Assembly (NCBI GenBank): GCA_032358165.1
Contig: JAALGY010000061.1
Coordinates: 372,001 to 436,000 of the forward strand
Source of the DNA: Diplosphaera chodatii
Taxonomy: Eukaryota > Chlorophyta > Trebouxiophyceae > Prasiolales > Stichococcaceae
DNA: 64,000 nt
Direction of reading: 5' to 3'
The notes beneath the pieces are model-generated. The model searched no databases and was not told where the DNA came from. It worked only from the letters and a program-made list of their open reading frames with translations. Position 1 is the first letter of the stretch, and each line of letters opens with the position of its first letter. Below, piece by piece: positions 12,401-24,717 of the stretch. Both the position numbers and the translations under genes were made by a program.

Positions 12401-13401
12401 TGGCGGCTCCCAGGTGCGCTCGCGTACCCCGCTGCGCTGGTCGGTGGCAAGCTTGCGGAACGGCCCGCTGGGTTCTTGGCGTCGCCACCCGAGATGTCAC
12501 CCTGTGAACACGCTACAACCATGCACGCTGTGAATCCTGCTCCGCAGTCTGGTGACGTGACGGTGGCCTTCCGTGTGCTGCATTCCTCACACGCTTTTCA
12601 CACCTGATCGCGAGGCCTGCCTACGAGCAGGGCACACCGTAATCTCATGGCAAGCCCAATCAACATTTGGTCGTCGATGCGTTCGAGCTGCATGCAGGTG
12701 GCTGTTCAACGACGAGGCGGCTGCGGCGGTGGTGGCGGGGCCGCCGCTGTTCCTGGGCTCGCTGCCGGCACGCCAGCCGGAGCAGTTCTACGCGCTGCTG
12801 CCATTCCGCCCCGCATCCCTGGCAAAGGTGCCGCCGTGGCATCGGCCAATCGATCGGCGCTGCTCTTGGCGCATCTGCAAAGCCCGAGACCGCGAAGCTC
12901 GTGCAGCAGCATACGGCCGGTACGATTTATTCACCACAGGGTGCCACGGCGGTGCTGGCGCTGGAGCTGGGCGGCCGCGAGCCCCACTTCACGCTGGTGC
13001 TGGCCGGCGAGCCGCTGCTGACGGCCGCGTCCCACACCGCGCCCTTCCACGTGCTGCTGCTCTTCCTGCACGCCGCCAACACGGCCCATGGTGCGTGTCT
13101 GTGCGCAGGACTCATCTCAGGCGTCCTACATTGTCCCTCGAACTTGGCACTGCCACATGATGATAGCAGCATGGGCAGGCTGCCGGTTGGTAAGGGCAGC
13201 TACATTGCCGAGGCCACTGCATTCCACTCAGCTGTTGGCGGCGGCGTGAGCCGTGCTGGGTCACAACGAGCATGTGGCGTGCTGTATGCAGGTGCCGTGG
13301 GCGGCCGCAGTCTGGAGTACCTGCGGCTGGCGTCGGTGCTGCGGCCAGCGGGGCGTGTGCGGAACCTATTTGCGGGGAGATGGTTTGGCATGTGGACATG
13401 A
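9403..13401 (+). CDS. TMEM209-like membrane protein (cytochrome b561 N-terminal-type domain)
   Basis: Animal TMEM209 is a nuclear-envelope protein linked to the nucleoporin Nup205; the family is annotated by the 'CytochromB561_N' domain although it is not a cytochrome. Seen in order: a membrane exon at 9403 (WYLLTAYLAILVVDAAWAAL); a long disordered part with poly-Gln (CAG runs near 9700-9750 and 10117) and Gly/Pro; VWTERFREWMAAHVLQPLVR (about 11092-11151), matching the family's 'FRxWIxxTILVPLV' helix; VYQRLASLLAGDSPRG and GYVALRIRQLAGG (about 11900-12000); FTWNGGGTWQGRAWTPDLPT (about 12305-12365), the hallmark of the family; PEQFYALLPFRP (about 12776); and FHVLLLFLHAANT (13046-13084). The last exon ends at TGA 13401 after LASVLRPAGRVRNLF. 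At least eight introns. The 5' end is uncertain: the exon at 9403 needs an upstream exon supplying one base of its first codon, so the ATG is unresolved. Confidence 0.72.
9925..9970. repeat. perfect 23-bp tandem duplication
   Basis: Two identical adjacent copies, 9925-9947 and 9948-9970, each beginning TGCTAGAGGAGAGG and ending TTTCCACAA. They lie in an intron of the TMEM209-like gene. The perfect match suggests a recent slippage or patch-repair duplication. Confidence 0.9.
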
Positions 13402-13968
13402 CCACATGAGCATGTGCATCGGTCCCTGTGCAAGGCCGTCGGCAGCTTCATGCAGGCGGCAGAGTGTACGCTGTGCAACCGCATATTCCTCCACCCAGCG
13501 TCTACACAACTCTGCAAACCAGGCGGATGCTGTATATCCGACTGCTAACACCCATGTTAGCATGTTTGCAGGACTACTGCTGACATGTCAGAGCAGCATT
13601 CCCCTATGTGGACTTTGTCATTCTGCTGCAGCTTTGTGCATGATGGACCTTGCTCATCACAACTTCTTCATCGCAACAGTCGCAAGAGGCAGAAGCCTAG
13701 TACTCACACCGTTCAAGAGCTTTGACACATCAGGCCCTGGTTCCATACACCGAATGTGACTCCCAGCGTGGCACGAACGGAGCATGTGCGGCGCTGCAGA
13801 TGCACGCTTTTCTCCGCTGACAATGTAGTCACAGACTGCAGGCATGTGCTGGTAATGCTGTCAGACTTAGACATATACAATCAGCTGGACAGCTGTAGCA
13901 TGGCAGGCGTGGTTCGCTGACAGCCATGCAGCAGCGGCATAGCGGTGCCTCACAAGCAAGGGTCACGC
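13402..13968. other. intergenic region, TMEM209-like 3' / DTW gene 5'
   Basis: This tandem (+/+) spacer should hold the 3' UTR of the upstream gene and the promoter of the DTW gene. Nothing else was recognised. Confidence 0.4.
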
Positions 13969-15711
13969 ATGCCTGATGACAGCGACGAACGCCTAGCACA
14001 GCCCGTGTCTGCTTCGCGATACTGCGGAGGATGCACGTGAGCGCACGCCCTCTGGCGAGCACGCCACAATGCGTGACGGTGTCCACCTGCGCGACATGCA
14101 GTATGTTTCACAGAATGCCAAATGTTGCAAAAGGAAGAGAAGAAGTCCGCCATCTGTCTGGTGGCCAGGGCCTGAATTATCTAAGCTCCTGACATGATGT
14201 CGCTCCATGCTCGCAGGCGGCCACGCCGGGTGTGCGTGTGCGATGCAGTGCCTCGGCCGCCGCTCGCCCTGCACGGCCGGGTGCTGGTGCTGCAGCACCC
14301 CCACGAGGAGAAGTGCGCCCTGTCCCCAGCCGTGCTTGGGCAAACTGCAGTTCCGTCAATGCTATTCGCGCTGCATATGGCGGCAAGGTCCTCCAGCTGC
14401 GATCTTGGCCAATGCAGAAAGCACCTGGGGACCGTGAAGCTCATGCGCAAGTGCCTAGCAGAGTGCCACGTGCTGGTCGGCCGCAAGTTCAACGTGAGGC
14501 TTGCCATGTCCCGTCGCATGTGACCGTGCACCAGGGCGTAGCTGCGCACTGCACCACAATGCACTGCGGGGCACGCCGCCCCCATGACCATGCCCATCAG
14601 TGGTCAGCTGCATGTACTGCGATGCAGGCGGGTAGGGAGCCAACATTGGACGCAGCACTTTTAGACGCCGCGGCGGGGCGCTGCCCGCTGTATGTTCTGT
14701 ACCCGGGCCGCGGTGCGTTGTGGCTGGCCAGCGTCCCCCTTTTTTTTAAATTTTCTGTTTTGTTTATTTGTTTGTTTGTTTTACGGGCTTTGTGACCCAG
14801 ACAAGATTCGGGGCTTGTGTCCCGGGCATTGCATGGTGTCACAGCACCCTGGAGCGTTCCCAGGCAGCTCAGTGGTGTGTCCATCTGCAAGCACGGTGCT
14901 GATGCGATCGGAGTGGCATCTGTGCACAGGCGCACGCGTCTTGGACGAGGTCCTTCTGTCGGCGCCCTGCGAGGCTGCTCAAGCGAAGGCGGCCGGGTGG
15001 GACCCCAGTTGATGCCGCTGATTGTTGCAGCAAGCAGCATCAGGTCTGCAGATAGTGTAAGAACATCACGCCCCTCCTGCTACAGGGCTGATGCGTCCGA
15101 TGCACTGCAGCCAGCATACACGCTGCTGCTGATCGACGGCACCTGGCCGCAAGCGAGGGAGATGATGCAAGTGCGCTGTCAGAGCGGCACCCTGTCCTGG
15201 TGCACCTGCTGTACGCACCCTGCAGCTTGTGTATCAACCCGGTACCTGGACGTTGCACAATATGTGTGTTGCAGAGGAGCTTGGCAGTGCTGATGCGCTG
15301 CACGCTTGCCGCGTGCAGAAGCTCGCGCCACGGGTGCTGCCGCCGAGCGGCCCTGGGGTGGCAGCGTTCCTGCCTGACTTCGGCCCGTCAGCCTGCCTGC
15401 TGCGGAAGGTGGCACAACGCTGGCATGGCCGTCATTCAGAGGCTTTTCGGTTGACCTGTTGATGAAACACACACACCAAAACAGGCACATGGGCAAGGAA
15501 GACTGCTTCGGGAGCGTAATCAACCAGTTTGCTGGCGGCTGCGCAGGAGAAGCGGGGAGGTGAAGTGATGACGATGGAGGCGGCAGCGCGTGCCCTGGGC
15601 GCCCTGGAGCGAAAGCCAAGCGTCTGTGCACAGCTGCTGGCGCCGCTTGAGCGCATGACAGCTCTGCAGGTGTCCACATCTGCCGTTCTCTGGTCGCATG
15701 GTGAAATGTGA
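13969..15711 (+). CDS. DTW-domain tRNA-uridine aminocarboxypropyltransferase (DTWD2/TapT family)
   Basis: The family transfers the 3-amino-3-carboxypropyl group of S-adenosylmethionine to a uridine of tRNA (acp3U). Exon 1 (13969-14036) starts MPDDSDERLAQ and ends in YCGGC; it joins with AC|G to exon 2 at 14217, giving a Cys cluster CGGCTRPRRVCVCDAVP. Exon 2 carries VLVLQHPHEE (ends 14312) and joins in frame at 14418 to KHLGTVKLMRKCLAECHVLV (ends 14493). Exon 4 (14628-14712) has PLYVLYPGRG. A later exon has LLLIDGTWPQARE (about 15121-15165), the DTW motif in its D-G-T-W form. Further exons give GVAAFLPDFGPSACLLRK joined to EKRGGEVMTMEAAARALGAL (15549 on), equal to the family's 'RKE...STLEAxARAL' signature. 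The reading frame ends at 15711, although a donor-like CAG|GTGTCC just before could extend it. The joins on each side of the DGTW exon are unresolved. Confidence 0.82.
14742..14783. other. T-rich tract in DTW gene intron
   Basis: A run of eight T, then AAATTTTC and four copies of a TTTG-like unit stands out in a GC-rich intron just after the exon ending at 14712. It could be a polypyrimidine tract or, read on the minus strand, the poly-A end of a retroposed fragment. No target-site duplication was found. Confidence 0.4.
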
Positions 15712-16708
15712 CAATCCAAGTCTCGACATGAAACAGCTGTTATGCAGATCACCTGCTATAGGGGGGCCCAAGCAAGATGATGTGACAGGCTGCAGACGGG
15801 CATGCTGCTGACTATTTCACAAGCTCTGCTCAAATCTGCTCAAGATTGTGATGCTGTGCTACACAGGCCGACTGGAGCCCGGCCATCAGATCACGCATTG
15901 CTCCGGCGCTGCAGGCACCACCAAGTGTTGGGGTGCAGCCGGCTGCGGGACAATGTGACAAGTCTGCGATGTGAGTCTGCATGAGGGTGGTTGTACAGTA
16001 ATGCACTCATAGACGGTCAGCATCGGACTGCTTTGAGTTGCTGGAAGATGTTGCCATATGGCTGCCATCTGTTATTAGATATTTGGCATCTGCAATGGGT
16101 CGACAGTGCACTGGCTTAGATATAAGGACACAAGAAAAAGTACTGCGCTTACCGCACCTTAAAACACGTTCACACAAACAGCATGTCTGCATCTAAGGCC
16201 GACAACTGATGCTTCCGCGACACTCCGGCTTCACCTAATCACACCAGCTATCCTGACAGTTGGCACCAACATTTATGATGGGACCACAATCGGAATTCGC
16301 ACCGCAGCTAACAAAATCCACGTGGCTACCTGCAAGCAAACCTAACCCTACACATCCTACAGACCCTGCAAACCTATCGGCACACTGCTGCCAGCCGTAC
16401 ACTGCCTGCCTTCACCACGAGACTCGCAGCTGCCTGACCTCACGAAGCACCCAGAGTCGCACCAAAAATGTCGCATCACTGACGTGTTGCAGCAGGAACA
16501 TCCGTGCTGCTAGAACGTTGATGCTGACCGCCAGTCTTCGTTCCCTCACGCTACGCCTCAGTCCCGCAGCAGCAGTCGCGACAAAACGTAGTGCCGCAGC
16601 TCGTCTTTCACCTGCAAGTCATCAGCAGGCGTGTCTCAACGCCACCTCGTGCAACGAGTGTTAGTACCACATCCGCCAGCAGCCCACGTCAGCGCCTTAT
16701 CACTGCAA
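15712..16708. other. convergent intergenic region
   Basis: It lies between the 3' ends of the DTW gene (+) and the lipase gene (-) and is expected to hold both 3' UTRs. It is somewhat richer in A/T and C than nearby introns (16080-16330). No gene was recognised. Confidence 0.4.
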
Positions 16709-19700
16709 TCAGCCGCAGGGCAGGCGCACCGCAAAGGTGAAGTCGAGGTGGCCAAAGTCGAACTCCTTGTAGGTGACGCGGGCGCCCTCCTGCCTGAAAG
16801 CCTCGTAGTGCAGCAGCACCTGCGCGTCCAAGGCATCAACAGCTTTTCAACCAAGTCCGGGGGATGTGCCAAGCGAGTTGAGCGTCGGGAAAGGGTGACA
16901 GCGAAGTGTCAGGCAGGGATTTCGGCTGCTCTGCTGGCAGCTGGAGCCACCGCAGGGCTGCAGATTCCTGAACCCTGGTCGTGCTTGCTGCAGGGCCAGA
17001 GGCATCGCGCACGTTCTCCTTGGCGATGACGCCGTCAGCGCGGCCGGCGCAGATATCCACGGGGCAGTCCAGCAGGCCGTAGTACCCCGCCACATCCGGC
17101 GGCTGCGCCTCCCCGTAGTGCTGCCTATAGGTTAGGATATGAAAGGGTTTGCTGCGCATGTTGTGGCCGTGCTGCACCGCTACAGTCACCACACATGTGA
17201 CACTGCACTTGTCCGTTCCGCAGCTGCACCTGACGACACTGGAGGGGTACCAAGGCCTTGTCAGAATGAGTCGTCAATCAGTAAGAACGCTTGCACTGCA
17301 GGCAGGGGTGCAGGACGCAGCACACGGTTCCGAGCACGCACCTGTTCAGCGCGGCGGACCCGTAGTCGTACAGCGTGAAGCGGCCGGAGCGCGCCCACTG
17401 CACCAGGTGCACGCCGGTGTGGAAGGAGATGGCGGGCATCGCGCGCGCGTTGTAGTGCGGCATCTGCAGCGCCCGGTCCCACTGGCTGGCGTCCCCGTTC
17501 AGCAGCATCCTGCAGGCGGGCAACAGTGCGCCGGTTGTTGCCGTACCAGGTGGGGTGTGAGAGCAAGTCTCGGTTTGCACTGTGGGGGTGCCGCCCCGAA
17601 CTGATGAGTCACAGGCTTGTCAGCAGCCATTGCATGGAGCTCAGTCCAGGTGCAGCTGTCAGTGTCCCCTGTTCCAGTGCAGCGGGTGCAGCAGGTCCTC
17701 AGGCCCCGCAAAGCCCTACCGCATGCCGGCGAGCGTGAGCTCGTTGAGCGCGGGGATCTGCTGCAGGTCCACGAACACCTTGAAGGTGAGGTAGCGCAGC
17801 AGGCTGCTCGGCACGTAGGCGGCCGCCCCCGCGCCCGGCCACTTCCAGTCCACCAGCCGCGCCAGCGGCGGGATGACCTTGGTGAACGGCCACAGCGCCT
17901 GCGGCTCCAGGCAGCCCCCCGTGAGTTGTTCCAACTGGGGAGGCGATGCCAGTCAACCCCTGCAAGCATCTGCTCGGCAGGCAAAGCGCTGGGCCTGGGT
18001 GAACAGGCATTCAGCTGGTTGCGGACTGGCCATCAGTCGAGCTCAGGGCAATGCGCTTGCAGCATTCATGAGGAGGGTGCAGGAGCCGCACCCAGGGCGT
18101 CTTCTTGAGGAAGCCCGCGGGGGTGAGCAGGATGAGGCGGTACAGGTGGTGCGGCCGCCCCGTCTTGCCGCACATCGCCGCGTAGATCTGCGCATGAGAA
18201 TGTTGCGTTGTGAGCGGGTGCGTAGACTCACACGAGCAGACCGGTGTGCAACTGCCCCGTTTCACACAAATGCGTCCCATGAGGTGCTGGGACATTGACC
18301 GGTACCGGGCAGAATGGGCATTGCACAACGTCGCAGTGGCGGCTGCTGCCGTCCAGGGCCGCACCAGCAGAGAGGCGCCGCCCAGGCTGTGCCCCACGGC
18401 CCGCAGGCGGTAGGGCAGCCGCTCGGGGCCCAGGCCGCTGCCGGGGGCGGAGGGGCGCGCGGTGCCGCCGCCGCCGCCGCCGCCGCTGCGGTGCGCCCAC
18501 GCCGCGCGCCGCTCGTCACGATCCGGCCCTGCACCGTCCTCTGATGTGAGACAGTCTATGTACGGCCTTGGCGCTGCTGTGACAGCAGTGTGCTGCGCTG
18601 GGCTGGCGAGGGTGGCCCCGCCGCAGGCCGCTGGTCACAACGGTGGAACTGATCCACACGCACATCTGGGGTTCGGACACACCGCACGATGCCGACAACG
18701 TGCTTTGTAGACAATAAGTGAGATGGCAGGCTGCTCGTGGCTGCCTAATGAAGCGGACAGACAACAGCATCCCTGCAGGCAGCCCTTGTGTTCAGCCATG
18801 GCAGGCTGCCAGCGGGAGATTTGCAGGCAGGCATCCGTGTGCCCGGCAGCAGTAGGCATGAAACACAAGCCAAGCGCCAGCGGGGTTGCTGCTGAGCATG
18901 GTACAGGTCAGCGTACAGTTCCGCGCCATGCAGACATGGCCGCAGTCGCTCGGCCGCCTGCAGGGTCGGGGGCCTCACCCGTTTTGCGCACGGGCGCCTC
19001 CAGGCCGCCCACCGACTCACGGTCCGGCGTCAGCCGCTTGAAGGACTCCGCCGGCCCCAGGGCCTCCAGCTCGGGGTGGGTCGGCGGCGGGCTCGTGGGC
19101 CGCTCCTCCTCTGGTATGCTGCTGATTGGGCCCCCTGCCGCACCTGCGCACACCACTCAATCTTGGCACCTTCCAACGACATGCCATGTCCCGTTGATGC
19201 TGGAGGGTAGAGCAGTCGGTGCACTTGTGAGCCGTTCGTGCAGACCTGCAGGGGCACTACCTGGCCGCAGCAGCAGCAGCAGCAAATGGACCAGTTGTGT
19301 ACATCGTCTACCTGATGCTCGTCTGCTCTGCTCCTCCAGCGCAACGGCTGCAGCTGCCGAGGCTGCAGCCGCCTCGAATGCTGTGGCGGCCTGATCCTGT
19401 TGCTGCGCCAGCTGCCGCTGTTGCTGCTGCGAGGCGCCACCAGCCGGTGCGGCTGCATCTGCGCCTGCTGCATGCTGTGCTTCGGCGTTGTCAGCCGAGG
19501 CATCAGGCCGCGAGGTCTGCAAGGGCTGCCGCTCCTCGGCTGCTGATGCCCGATCCACAGAGCCTCCAGGTGGTGACTTGTGCAGCGGTGCGTCTGGCAT
19601 CTTGTCGCCGTCGTCATGCTGCGGCGAGTGCTCTGCGCTGCTGTGGTGCCGCAGCGCTGGTATGCGGGGGCTGGCTGCCGCCGACTGCGGGCTGCCTTGC

Positions 19701-22700
19701 CTGCAATAGCAATGACGCATGGCAAGCAAGCTCTTGAACATGCAAAAGAGGTCAACTTAGCAGGCCACAGCGGCGTTGGTGTTTTTAGAAAGGGCAGGTC
19801 AGAACAGGCCCTGCCTCAGCGGAATAAACAGCCTGCAGACCGGATTCACTAGCCACTCGTGATATGGCATAGGGGACATTGGAAGGTCCACTGATCAGAC
19901 TGGCACGCATCAGCTACCTGCTTTTGGCCGGGCTGCTACTGGGCGTGGCGCCAAAGTCGCTATCCGACTGGCTGGTGGCCCCCGCAGCGCCCTCCTCCGG
20001 CAGCGCGTGGCTATTCAGGCGGTGCGGGGGGCCATGGCTGCTGCCGTTGCTGAGCACCTGTGCGCAGGCCCGAAACAGCTGCTCCACACCAGCGCTTCCT
20101 TCCCACATTGAGCGGCATGCAAGAGTTTGATACCAACATGCTGCAGCTGGACACCCTTCAAGGGGCAAATGCATCCTGGTGAAGTGGTGAAGAGCAGGGC
20201 ACAGCCCACTCACCGGTCCGGCTGCCACGGCTGCGAGCTGAGGCCGCTGGGGGGGCGCGTGCACCAGGGAGTTGAGCGCCGCTGCGATGGCGCCGCTGCC
20301 CGTGCGCGGCAGCGCCTGCGGCGACTTGCTGCTGGGCTTCTGCGGTGACGCCCACTGCGAGGGCCGCGGCGGTTGCTGCAAACGGAAGGCATGACACAGG
20401 TTCGAAACAGAACAGGGTTGAGTCTGGAGCATACTGGCGTCTTGGTTTGAAGAGTATAGCATCTTGAGCAAGTGGAGGTGGTCTATCAGCCTCAGAGAAG
20501 CATTGGCATGGGCTAGGCACCATTGCTGAAAGGCGTGCTTCTCTGAGTGTGACATACAACACCCGTCTGCTGGCTGTGGGCACAGCAATCGCACCCGGGC
20601 GCTGTTGGGCGGGGTCTTGGGTCCCGCGTCGCCGCTGTTGCTGCTGCGGCTGCTGCTGCGGCGGCGCAGGAGGCCGCTGAACAGCTTCTTGGCGCTGCTC
20701 CCCACCTTGCGCGGGGTCTTCGGCTCTGCGCGACCCCAGTTGGCATGCTCTGAAACCCCGACTTATATTCTGCCTGCCGTCGCTCCCCAAGAGTCATGGT
20801 AGACACATAGTTTGCGTAGGCATGCAGACCCACACCTCCGCTCGGTGGGCTGTCCTGCTTCTGCTGCTGGCTGCCCTGCTTGCTGAGGTTGGCACCCGGG
20901 TTCTCCCCATCTGGCTGCCGCCGGGCGGGACTCTTGACGGACGCACGCACTGAGGCCTCGTTGGGCGGCTGCACCGCAGGGTCCGCATATGGCTCCGAGG
21001 CCGTGGTGGCCTCCACGTGGCGCTGGTCCAGGGCTGTGTCGCTGTTCGACCGCCGCATCCTGTGGCACATTGCAGACCAGTGACATCAACAAGCAGTGTG
21101 CATGCACCCTCCACGTCATGTCCTGCATGCTGAAGCACACTTGCATTCGCAAGCCGGAGTGGCACCACATGCCGATGACCAATCCCACATCAGACTGGAG
21201 TGAAGGATCATCTGCAGGATGTCGCACAGGCGTCAGTGATGCAGAGCAGGTTGATACTCACTTGCCGCTGCTGCGGTCGATGGATGTGCGGCGCTGCGTG
21301 GTGCGGAACAGGGCGTCAGCTGCTGCGCGGGGCGCGATGCTGCCGTTGGGGCCCAACGACGCCGCCGTGAGCTCCGTGGTCTTGATGATGTGGATGTGGT
21401 CAATCTGCGATCATGGCATATGCATTTCAGATGACTAGTCGGTGCTAGGTGGATTATGTTCCCTTTGCACACAGCAGAGACTGTTGTAGCTCAGCGCAGC
21501 AAGGGGCGAGCACCTGGGCAGCAATGTCCTCCATGCCAAGCTCATTGATCGAGTAGTGCCAATACCGTGACCCCTGCTTGGATGGATCTGCATGCAAACG
21601 AGCGGCCTGTCTGCCACACATGGTTAGTACATTCACGGCTTTCTTACACCCTCAGAGGCACCATGCTCCTGTCCTGGCATGGGAAGTGTGTCTCGCTCAG
21701 AGTGATGTGACATCACATGATGAGTGATGTGCAACTCTCACCCATGTGCAGGCGCGGCGGGTTGGCGCGAGAGTTGCCCAGCCACACATCAAAGCCAGCG
21801 TCATAGGCAGCAAAGGCGTTGCTGCCGGTCACGCCGTTGCACACCCAGCCCATGGCCGTGTCCAAGATGCCGTGCATGAAAAACACCACGTCGCGTGCAC
21901 CTGCAGAAGAGACACAACCACTCACCACGGCCAATGCCAGTCTCACAAACTGCTGGTAGCTCAGTGCTTGCTGTTTGACTCATGGCTCGGGGGCGACCTG
22001 GGACCATGTCAACCACTTCCGTGACTGGAAGTGGATGTCAGAAGCCAGACTGCCCCAGAGCCAGGTATTCAAATGTTGCTTCCTATACTGGTCTCATGCT
22101 CACAAGGTCACAGAGCCAGCTATGATAGTGTGAGCTGCCAGCAAAGAGCTCACCGCGGCGCGGGATGCGCTCCATCTGCATGATGTACCCGTCGCTGGTG
22201 GTCACGATGTGGGGCTCCATGGGGTACCCCGCCGACTGGATGACGTCCTTGGCCGTCCACACGCCGTGCAGCGTCTCGTACGCGCTGAAGCTGGCGCTGC
22301 GCCGCAGCCGCTGCGAGCGGTACGTGCGTGACGCACCCTCCTCCGGCTCCGCTGCAGCATTATCACCAGCAACGTGTGTCTCTACATCATCTCTGAGAGC
22401 TTGCAATGTGTGCAGCAGCATCCAGGTGTTACAACCACCGTTCCCCTGTCTCTGGACCACAAGGAGGTTGCTCTGTTCCAGATGAAAGGCTTGAGACAGG
22501 CGTGACCATCAAGTACTGGCCTTTGCATGCGTGCGTGAGGCATCTGCCGACGCGGGATCCTGCAGCAAGCGCTCACCCTCAGGGCCGCCGGCCACGAGGC
22601 CCCGCAGCGCGGGCGACTCGCGCTCCTGCGGCACCCGCAGCGTGCTGCGCACCAGCCAGCGCACGGTGTCGAACACCGCCGTGACGGCCAGCTCGCACCT

Positions 22701-24242
22701 CAGCCGCAGCTCCTCCGCAAAGCCGCGCCGCCGGCTGCCCTCCGACACTGCCCAGCCTGAGATGCACGCAGCTGCGGGATCTGCATGAGCCGTGCTGCGG
22801 CTGCACGGGTGTAGGGACCCATGGTAGCACAATGCAAAGCGCCTGTTGGTGCTGCTTGCCGCGCCTTAGCTTATTGGGCGCGCAGCTCGGGGCGCCAGCA
22901 GCTTGATGTCAACGCTGCAGCTGAGCACAATGGCCAGTGCACCTACCTGATGGCCTGTCGAACAGGTCGCTGCCGCGGCGGCGCAGGCCGTTCTCCGGCT
23001 GCCGCTTGCCGCTGCCCGCCAGCCAGCTGCCACCCGGCAGCCGCCGGACCAGGGCTGCCACTGCCGCTGCCGGCGTGCTTGCCCACTGCAGCCACGACTG
23101 CTGCTGCTGCTGCTGCTGGCGCTGCCCGCTGCGCGCCCCTTTGCTGTTGAGGCTGCTGCTGCTGCGCCGCAGCATGCCTGCCAAGATAAGAGGGGGATGA
23201 GGGCCCAGTGTACTGTTATTTCCGCCATGGTAGCACACCGGACGCTAGGGCTACAGTCTCCTACCAGACTGACATGTGTCGCTGGCAGCATTGAGGTTCG
23301 TTTCAGACACGACCAACCACTGCTGTCCCACGCATTAGCAACATCTCGGTGACGCACTGCTGCGGTGTGTGCTGCCAGATCTGCTGAGGCCGCCACTGTT
23401 GGGCCCACTGGGCAACCTGCCGCTCCCGCTGCTGGCGCGGCCGTTCTCGAGCGGCGGGCAGTCGCGGGCAACGATGGCGTTGAAGGTCGACGGCCGCTCC
23501 TCGCGCCACCAGGACTGCCACGCTTGCGAGCGGAAGGTGCGCGTGCGCAGCGATCTGCATGTGACGCATGCGATTGTCATGTCAGTCCAGCCTCCAGGCC
23601 TGGCGCTGCTTACAGTTGCAGGCTGTCTGCATGTCAAGTGTGAAGGAAACTGCAGCTTTGCAGCGTGCACAAGTGTGTTGTCACCTGTGAAGGTCCCGCC
23701 TGCGTGGCAGCGCCGCCACCACCCAGCTGAAGAAGCCGTTCACGATGCGGGCAGCATTGGCAAACGCCTCGCGTATGATGGACTGCACGCAGCACGCCAC
23801 CAATAGGCTAAGATGTGAAGTCGGCATAACGTATGCCATGAGCTGGTGTTCCCAGGCTAGGCAGATGATGGTGTCGAGCCCACCTTGACGCTTTCCTCCC
23901 AGGTGCCCAGCACCGTGTCGATCCACCACTCGGCCAGCGGGAACCACAGCTCCTCTTGGAACCACTTGGCCTGCAGCACCACAGCAGAACAAGACCTTGG
24001 TGGATCGTGATTGATAGTAGCGCCATGCCATGACGGCAGCAGTGAGCGCAGCATCAATGCCTTGTGTTAGCCCTCGCGCTGTGTGGAGAGTCAATCTGTG
24101 TACGATGTATTTCAAACGTCTCAAACACATGTATGCCCTGTGTCATCCGCAAAAGCTGTTCGTTCCAGTTCTGGCTGAAAATGCTTACCACGAGCAGGAT
24201 GCAGTATGTGACGGCAGCCGGCCATCGCGTGGGACGAATCAT
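16709..24242 (-). CDS. large alpha/beta-hydrolase lipase (plant AB-hydrolase-associated lipase type) with long insertion
   Basis: A probable acylglycerol/ester hydrolase of the acid-lipase-like family found in plants. Start ATG at 24242 opens an 18-codon exon rich in hydrophobic residues (AVTYCILLV) ending in a strong donor GTAAGC, joined in phase 0 to AKWFQEELWFPLAEWW. Next come basic/Ser-rich exons, then the lipase N-terminal block GYPMEPHIVTTSDGYIMQME (about 22180-22240), oxyanion-loop region VVFFMHGILDTAMGWVCNG (about 21840-21895), FDVWLGNSRAN and YWHYSINELGMEDIAAQ (about 21515-21560). About 2.9 kb of Ser/Pro/Gln/Ala-rich exons follow (21300-18450) before the nucleophile elbow VGHSLGGASLL (18377-18394). 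Then MCGKTGRPHHLYRLILLTPA, LPHYN-like MPHYNARAMPAISF, SGRFTLYDYGS, the acid CAGRADGVI (about 17030-17055) and the His in EFDFGHLDFTF (about 16739-16765). TGA at 16709. Ser, Asp and His are all present, so it should be active. Substrate is not known. Confidence 0.82.
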
Positions 24243-24717
24243 GGGCCCCTATGCCGTCAATGTCGCTGCATTGCTGTTGCGCGCCCAGCGTCGAGATGCC
24301 TCGCCGCCTTTGTGTATCTGAAAATGCTTCAGTTCGAAAGCTTTCTACACTCGGTCGCTCTCACGCACCTTGGCCACGAGTCTTGCATCAAAGCAGCTTC
24401 ACTCAGATGCAGTGAGAGATGCAAATGCCACAAACAACCTGTGTCTGCAGCCTGGGCCGAGAGATAAGCTGAAGCTGAGCTCAGCATGCACGTGATCCGA
24501 AGTGCTCACGGCAGACCTGCAGCTTTGTCCAACACAACTCTGAACACCTGTTGAGGCACATGCATCGTCAGTCATGCATCTATGTTGAAAGTCACACAGC
24601 ACGAGTGTTGCTGCGATCCAGTGTCATCCGCAGCCCTGTTAAGATTGCATCCGATCAGCGAACACCCGAGGCATTCACTGTGTGGTCGTGTGATGTGATC
24701 GCTGCCAGCACGCACTC
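24243..24717. promoter_or_regulatory. divergent promoter region, lipase / UBA5
   Basis: About 475 bp separate the two start codons, which point away from each other, so both promoters and 5' UTRs must lie here. No TATA box or clear paired element was recognised by eye. Confidence 0.4.

Noticed and set aside
19030..19755. Long frame of about 240 codons over the lipase locus
   Set aside because: Ala/Ser/Arg-rich and unlike any family; overlaps the frame that continues the lipase gene, and may be partly its low-complexity insertion in another frame.
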